The notes under the pieces were generated by a model, which had not been told where the DNA came from, made no database searches, and saw nothing but the letters and a program-made list of their open reading frames with translations. A program made the position numbers and the translations under genes. A stretch of 64,000 nucleotides of DNA from Vibrio celticus (GTDB taxonomy: Bacteria > Pseudomonadota > Gammaproteobacteria > Enterobacterales > Vibrionaceae). Positions 59,833 through 64,000 of this stretch are shown piece by piece. The DNA lies in contig NZ_AP025463.1 in assembly GCF_024347335.1 (NCBI RefSeq), forward strand, positions 310,001 through 374,000, written 5' to 3'. Within the stretch, counting starts at the first letter, position 1. Each line of letters begins with the position of its first letter.

Positions 59833-60825
59833 GTGAAATTCACATTAACAACTCTTGCTGTTACTACAGCCATCTCTTTTTCTGCCGTTGCTGCAGACAA
59901 TACTCTAACTGTATATACCTATGATTCTTTTGCTGCGGATTGGGGCCCTCGTCCTGCCGTTGAAAAAGCATTTGAAGAAAAGTGTGGCTGTGATGTGAAT
60001 TTTGTCGCGCTAGAAGATGGCGTGTCTATTCTTAACCGCTTGCGTCTTGAAGGTGGTAACAGCAAAGCAGACATCGTGTTAGGCCTAGATAACAATCTAA
60101 TGGCTGAGGCGAAAGCGACGGGCTTATTGGCTGAGCACAGTGTTGATACGTCATCAGTGACACTTCCTAACGGTTGGAACGACAGCACCTTTGTTCCTTA
60201 TGATTTTGGTTACTTTGCGTTTATCTATAACAAAGAGAAATTAGCCAACCCGCCTAAGAGTTTGAAAGAGCTGGTTGAGCAACGTGATGACCTCAAGGTT
60301 ATTTACCAAGACCCACGTACTTCAACGCCAGGTCAAGGCATGATGCTATGGATGAAGTCTGTTTACGGTGATGAAGCGACAGCGGCGTGGAAGAAGCTCG
60401 CTCAGAAAACGGTTACTGTGACTAAAGGTTGGTCTGAAGCTTACTCTATGTTCTTAGAAGGCGAGTCGGACTTAGTCTTGTCTTACACGACTTCTCCGGC
60501 TTACCACATCATTGCAGAAAGTGATTCTAAGTACGCAGCAGCAAGCTTTGAAGAAGGTCATTACACTCAAGTGGAAGTGGCAGCTAAGGTCAAAGGCAGT
60601 AAGAACGAAAAACTTGCCGATGAGTTTATGGCATTTATCCTAAGTGACGAATTCCAATCAGCGATGCCAACGGGCAACTGGATGTACCCAGTGACTGGCA
60701 TCGAACTACCAAAAGGGTTCGAGCAGTTAACGGTACCGCAGAAAGCTCTGAGCTTTACGCCTGAAGAAATTGCCGCTAAGCGCAAGCCTTGGATTCGCGA
60801 ATGGCAGAGTGCACTTACTTTTTAA
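59833..60825 (+). CDS. thiB: Thiamine ABC transporter, periplasmic binding protein
   Basis: 330 residues from GTG 59833, 8 nt after GGAG. Signal peptide MKFTLTTLAVTTAISFSAVA. VYTYDSFAADWGPRPAVEKAFEEKCGC is the ThiB N-terminal strand, with GNWMYPVTGIELP near the C-terminus. Binds thiamine and its phosphates. Regulated by the TPP riboswitch. Confidence 0.95.
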   Translation: MKFTLTTLAVTTAISFSAVAADNTLTVYTYDSFAADWGPRPAVEKAFEEKCGCDVNFVALEDGVSILNRLRLEGGNSKADIVLGLDNNLMAEAKATGLLAEHSVDTSSVTLPNGWNDSTFVPYDFGYFAFIYNKEKLANPPKSLKELVEQRDDLKVIYQDPRTSTPGQGMMLWMKSVYGDEATAAWKKLAQKTVTVTKGWSEAYSMFLEGESDLVLSYTTSPAYHIIAESDSKYAAASFEEGHYTQVEVAAKVKGSKNEKLADEFMAFILSDEFQSAMPTGNWMYPVTGIELPKGFEQLTVPQKALSFTPEEIAAKRKPWIREWQSALTF

Positions 60826-60905
60826 CTTACTATTAAAAAGATGAGCGTCCTGTACTTAAAGGCTCATTCGTGATGTTTGGGCCATTTACGGTAAATAATT
60901 AATTT

Positions 60906-62519
60906 ATGATAAAGAAAACACCTACGGTCGGGATCTGGGTTGCGATACTCATTACCGCCTTCGTGGTTTCAGCAGTTGGGGCATTGCTTAGCAATGCCCC
61001 TTCTCTTGATATCAGCCAAGTATGGTCAGATCCTTACTATTGGCATGTAACGAAATTCAGTTTTTATCAAGCGATACTCTCAACTGTGCTGAGTGTTGGC
61101 TTTGCTATACCCGTTGCTCACGCTCTGTGTCGCAGGCAATTTTTTGGACGAGCTTTGTTGTTAAGACTGTTCGCGTCGACTTTGGTTCTGCCTGTGTTGG
61201 TCGGTGTATTTGGCTTGCTCGCGATTTATGGCAACAGTGGCTGGTTAGCTAAATTTTTGGCTAACTTCGACATTGAATTACCATTCTCGATTTATGGTTT
61301 GAATGGCATTTTGCTGGCGCATGTCTTCTTTAATCTGCCTTATGCTAGCCGCCTGCTTTTACAGGGTTTGGATACCGTGCCTGCCGAGCAACATAAGTTG
61401 TGTGCTCATTTGGGTATGAGTCATTGGAATAAATTTAAATGGGTCGAATGGCCGCGTTTAAGACAACAACTACCACATGTTTGTGGTTTAGTTTTCATGT
61501 TGTGCTTCACCAGCTTTGCAACAGTGATGGCTCTTGGTGGAGGTCCGAAATCGACCACTATTGAACTAGCCATCTATCAAGCGATTAAGTTCGACTTTGA
61601 CTTACAGGCGGGTGCGTTACTCGCAATATGGCAAATGCTACTGTGTGGTGTGTTAGCGGTGAGTATTCAGCGCCTGTCTAAGCCAATCTCTGTGACAGCC
61701 AGCCAGCTGTCGGAAGAGAAATATTTGGTTAAGGACAGCTGGTGGTCAAAAGCTTGGGATAGCTTTTGGATCATCGTAGTCTCAATGCTGGTATTGCCGC
61801 CATTAGCCATGGTTATCTTTAGTGGTATTAATTCACAAGCATTGACGGTACTCAGGAGTGAACCGTTTTGGGCGGCGTTAATGACCTCAGTTCGTGTCGC
61901 TTCTTTGGCCAGTGTTATCGCCGTTTTTATTGGTATTGCGATACTGCTGACCAGTCGTGCATGGCGCTTGCAGAATAAGAATTTTCGAGCCGATAAAATC
62001 GAACTGATTGGCACTATTATCTTAGTGACGCCGGGTCTAGTCATCAGTACTGGTCTTTTCTTATTGCTGCGTTCATTTACCGATGTATTCAGCTTGGCTT
62101 TCTTTATTGTGATTGCCGTGAATAGCTTGATGGCGCTGCCTTACGTGATTAAAACCTTAGCTCAACCTATGCTGCACCTGTCTCAGCAGTATCAGTATGT
62201 GTGTGCGAGCTTAGGGATGACGGGCTTCACCCGATTCAGACTCGTGGAATGGCGAGCATTACGTAAACCTATGGCACACGCATTCTCAATTAGCTTCATG
62301 CTTGCAATGGGAGATTTAAGTGCGATTGCCTTGTTTGGCAGTCATGATTTTAGAACACTACCTTTGTATCTATTCCAATTGCTAGGCAGCTATCAGATGG
62401 AAGCCGCAGCCGTTGTTTCGGTAAGTCTGCTGTTGTTGAGTGTCGGTAGTTTTAGTCTGATTGAATTTTTATTTACTCGAAACTCAAGGCTAGATGCTAA
62501 AGGGTTAAGGAACCGATGA
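60906..62519 (+). CDS. thiP: Thiamine ABC transporter permease
   Basis: 537 residues, two homologous halves giving about twelve helices; each half carries a permease loop (AHLGMSHWNKFKWVEWPRL and ASLGMTGFTRFRLVEWRAL). Spans the inner membrane. 80 nt after thiB, and overlaps thiQ by 4 nt. Confidence 0.95.
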   Translation: MIKKTPTVGIWVAILITAFVVSAVGALLSNAPSLDISQVWSDPYYWHVTKFSFYQAILSTVLSVGFAIPVAHALCRRQFFGRALLLRLFASTLVLPVLVGVFGLLAIYGNSGWLAKFLANFDIELPFSIYGLNGILLAHVFFNLPYASRLLLQGLDTVPAEQHKLCAHLGMSHWNKFKWVEWPRLRQQLPHVCGLVFMLCFTSFATVMALGGGPKSTTIELAIYQAIKFDFDLQAGALLAIWQMLLCGVLAVSIQRLSKPISVTASQLSEEKYLVKDSWWSKAWDSFWIIVVSMLVLPPLAMVIFSGINSQALTVLRSEPFWAALMTSVRVASLASVIAVFIGIAILLTSRAWRLQNKNFRADKIELIGTIILVTPGLVISTGLFLLLRSFTDVFSLAFFIVIAVNSLMALPYVIKTLAQPMLHLSQQYQYVCASLGMTGFTRFRLVEWRALRKPMAHAFSISFMLAMGDLSAIALFGSHDFRTLPLYLFQLLGSYQMEAAAVVSVSLLLLSVGSFSLIEFLFTRNSRLDAKGLRNR

Positions 62520-63223
62520 TGTTAGTGATGAAAGATGTGGACTACCACTATCACCGAGAGTTGTTTAGTTTTGATTTTCAAGCAGAGCAGGGCGACATTG
62601 TTGCATTGATGGGGCCTAGTGGTGCGGGTAAATCAACACTGCTAGCGCTGGTTGCTGGTTTTATTGAGCCTACATCGGGTGAGATATCTGTAGCAGGACA
62701 ATCTTTGATAGGCAAAGAGGCGCATCAACGCCCATTAGCTATGTTGTTCCAAGAGCATAACTTGTTTGCCCATCTCACCGTGCGTGAAAATATTGGTTTG
62801 GGGCTGCATCCTGGGTTAAAGCTTACGGCAACCCAAAAGCTTGAAGTTGAGCAAGCAGCTGTACAAGTTGGGGTCGCGGAGTATTTGGATAGATTGCCGG
62901 AGCATTTATCGGGCGGTCAACGTCAGCGTGTTGCGCTAGCTCGATGTTTTGTGCAACCGCATGATATTTGGCTGCTTGATGAGCCCTTTTCAGCGCTTGA
63001 TCCTTTGCTTCGTGAAGAGATGCTTAGCTTAGTTAAGCGATTAGCAGCAGAGCGAAACATTACTGTTTTGATGGTGACACACCACTTAGGTGATGCGCGC
63101 AGTATCGCGAACAAGTTTGTGTTTGTGGCACTGGGTAAGGTTTTAGTCGAAGACTCGATAGATGCGCTAACGGCCGATCACCCACAAGGCGAATTGAGTT
63201 CCTTTGTTCGAGCCGGAGAATAA
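62516..63223 (+). CDS. thiQ: Thiamine ABC transporter ATPase
   Basis: 235 residues. Walker A GPSGAGKST (33-41), signature LSGGQRQRVALARCF, Walker B IWLLDEP, H-loop VTHH. ATG 62516 or 62519 (adjacent) could be the start. Completes thiBPQ; followed by a strong terminator. Confidence 0.95.
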   Translation: MMLVMKDVDYHYHRELFSFDFQAEQGDIVALMGPSGAGKSTLLALVAGFIEPTSGEISVAGQSLIGKEAHQRPLAMLFQEHNLFAHLTVRENIGLGLHPGLKLTATQKLEVEQAAVQVGVAEYLDRLPEHLSGGQRQRVALARCFVQPHDIWLLDEPFSALDPLLREEMLSLVKRLAAERNITVLMVTHHLGDARSIANKFVFVALGKVLVEDSIDALTADHPQGELSSFVRAGE

Positions 63224-63274
63224 CGACTGAGTCCTGATATTGAGTACTTCTTAATATTGAGAGCGTCGAATACA

Positions 63275-63302
63275 AAAAGACCTAGCATGTGCTAGGTCTT
63301 TT
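63275..63302. terminator. Bidirectional terminator between thiQ and darP
   Basis: AAAAGACCTAGC/GCTAGGTCTTTT, ATGT loop, serving both convergent genes. Confidence 0.9.
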
Positions 63303-63332
63303 ACTATCTTTCTGAGTAAAGGGAGACGAAGA

Positions 63333-63857
63333 TTAGTCGCCTAGCTTTAGCTCTTTTAAGATTTGGAAGATTTCACGAGAAGACTTAGCCGGTTTATTTG
63401 CCGCTTTCTCTTTGTTAGCTTGACGAGCTAGCTGACGAAGACGCTGACGGTCTGCTTCAGGGTACATATCCATCACGTCTGAAATGGCAGCATCGCCTTC
63501 AGCAACAACGCGGTCACGCAGTTGCTCTAGTTTGTGCAGTTCAACTGTTGCTTGTGAGTGTTTGTTACGTACTTTATCCAAAGCCGCTTGAATTGGCTCA
63601 GGATCGACATTACGCATTACTTTACCAATGTATTGAAGTTGACGACGCTTCGCTTCATTTTTAAAGCGTTGTGCATCTTTAATCGCTTGTGCCAAATCTT
63701 CAGACAGCGGAAATTTGTCTAATACAGAAGGCTTTAGACCAACAAGCTCTTCTCCCAGCTTTTGCAGGGCATCCATGTCCGTTTTCATTTCTGTCTTACT
63801 TACCCAGATGATTTCTTCTTCTGGTTCCCATGGGGCTTTTTGGTTTTTGCGAGCCAT
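63333..63857 (-). CDS. darP: Ribosome maturation factor DarP (YjgA, DUF615)
   Basis: 174 residues. WEPEEEIIWVSKTEMKTDMDALQKLGEEL is the family start (after a short basic head), with KNEAKRRQLQYIGKVMRNVD in the middle. A 50S assembly factor bound near the 23S peptidyl-transferase centre region. Divergent from pmbA, as in E. coli. Confidence 0.93.
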   Translation of the reverse strand: MARKNQKAPWEPEEEIIWVSKTEMKTDMDALQKLGEELVGLKPSVLDKFPLSEDLAQAIKDAQRFKNEAKRRQLQYIGKVMRNVDPEPIQAALDKVRNKHSQATVELHKLEQLRDRVVAEGDAAISDVMDMYPEADRQRLRQLARQANKEKAANKPAKSSREIFQILKELKLGD

Positions 63858-63975
63858 CTTTTCTGCCTATGTCACTATCTCAAACGAATATATTGCCTAT
63901 TTTAGCAAGAATCTTGGGGAGAAAGCGAAATTCTTGTTATCCTACGTAATATTGACCTAAAAAATTAGAATAGAT

Positions 63976-64000
63976 ATGGATGTAAAACAGCAAGTCGCCC
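63976..64000 (+). CDS. pmbA: Metallopeptidase PmbA, first codons only
   Basis: ATG 63976 opens MDVKQQVA, matching the Vibrio PmbA (TldE) start, and cut by the window edge. Divergence from darP is the E. coli arrangement. Only eight codons are seen. Confidence 0.5.

Overview
The window is a piece of a gammaproteobacterial chromosome, almost certainly a Vibrio and plausibly of the Splendidus clade. The evidence is gene order (slyX-fkpA-yheO-tusDCB-str-S10-spc-alpha; ytfJ/ytfK-msrA-tamAB-ytfP-fbp-mpl; thiBPQ-darP-pmbA), Vibrio-type families (a ZrgA-like zinc locus, a DUF2780 lipoprotein, an OlsF-like acyltransferase) and moderate GC. No rRNA, tRNA, prophage or CRISPR array was seen. One IS3-family insertion sequence is present.

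Layout. 0.2-5.4 kb: isoaspartyl peptidase, slyX, a WD40 lipoprotein, lipoprotein-type fkpA, then the coupled yheO-tusDCB genes for tRNA 2-thiouridine synthesis. 5.5-24.3 kb: the translation block, namely the str operon (rpsL, rpsG, fusA, tuf), S10 operon, spc operon (ending secY-rpmJ) and alpha operon (rpsM, rpsK, rpsD, rpoA, rplQ), with recognisable promoters, leaders and terminators. 24.4-24.6 kb: 33 uninterrupted copies of a 7-bp repeat, lying between two facing terminators. 24.7-28.7 kb: DUF2780 lipoprotein, fklB, an OapA/YtfB-like protein, a DMT exporter coupled to an ElaA-like acetyltransferase, and a Crp/Fnr-type regulator. 28.8-34.1 kb: a tight six-gene minus-strand operon (DedA membrane protein, ATP-grasp ligase, DinB-like, NRDE/TANGO2-like, YHS, OlsF-like two-domain acyltransferase) with a palindrome in front. 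It is the best candidate here for an undescribed pathway, perhaps making or modifying an aminolipid. 34.3-41.6 kb: a CpdB-like nucleotidase lipoprotein and the sulfate-activation genes cysD, cysN, an SLC13 transporter and cysC. 41.7-43.1 kb: a TIGR03899 protein, a MITE-like palindromic element and an unlisted 34-residue membrane peptide. 43.1-46.9 kb: a zrg-type zinc uptake locus with a His-rich ZrgA and a near-palindromic Zur-like box. 47-54.8 kb: ytfJ, ytfK, msrA, tamA, tamB, ytfP. 54.84-56.27 kb: the IS3-family element, inserted in the loop of the terminator shared by ytfP and fbp. 56.3-64 kb: fbp, mpl, ubiX, a TPP riboswitch with thiBPQ, darP and the first codons of pmbA.

How it works together. 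Most of the window is core growth machinery: translation apparatus, SecY export, outer-membrane assembly (TamAB), cell-wall recycling (Mpl), sulfur and thiamine supply. Promoters of the str and spc operons, and promoter-like sites before tuf and within the S10 leader, share a GCGTCC sequence just after the -10, which suits common growth-rate or ppGpp control; ytfK, a (p)ppGpp modulator in E. coli, lies in the same window. Accessory interest centres on the six-gene lipid-like operon, the zinc locus, the heptamer array and the IS-split terminator. Family assignments come from reading the sequence and from general knowledge; no database search was run.
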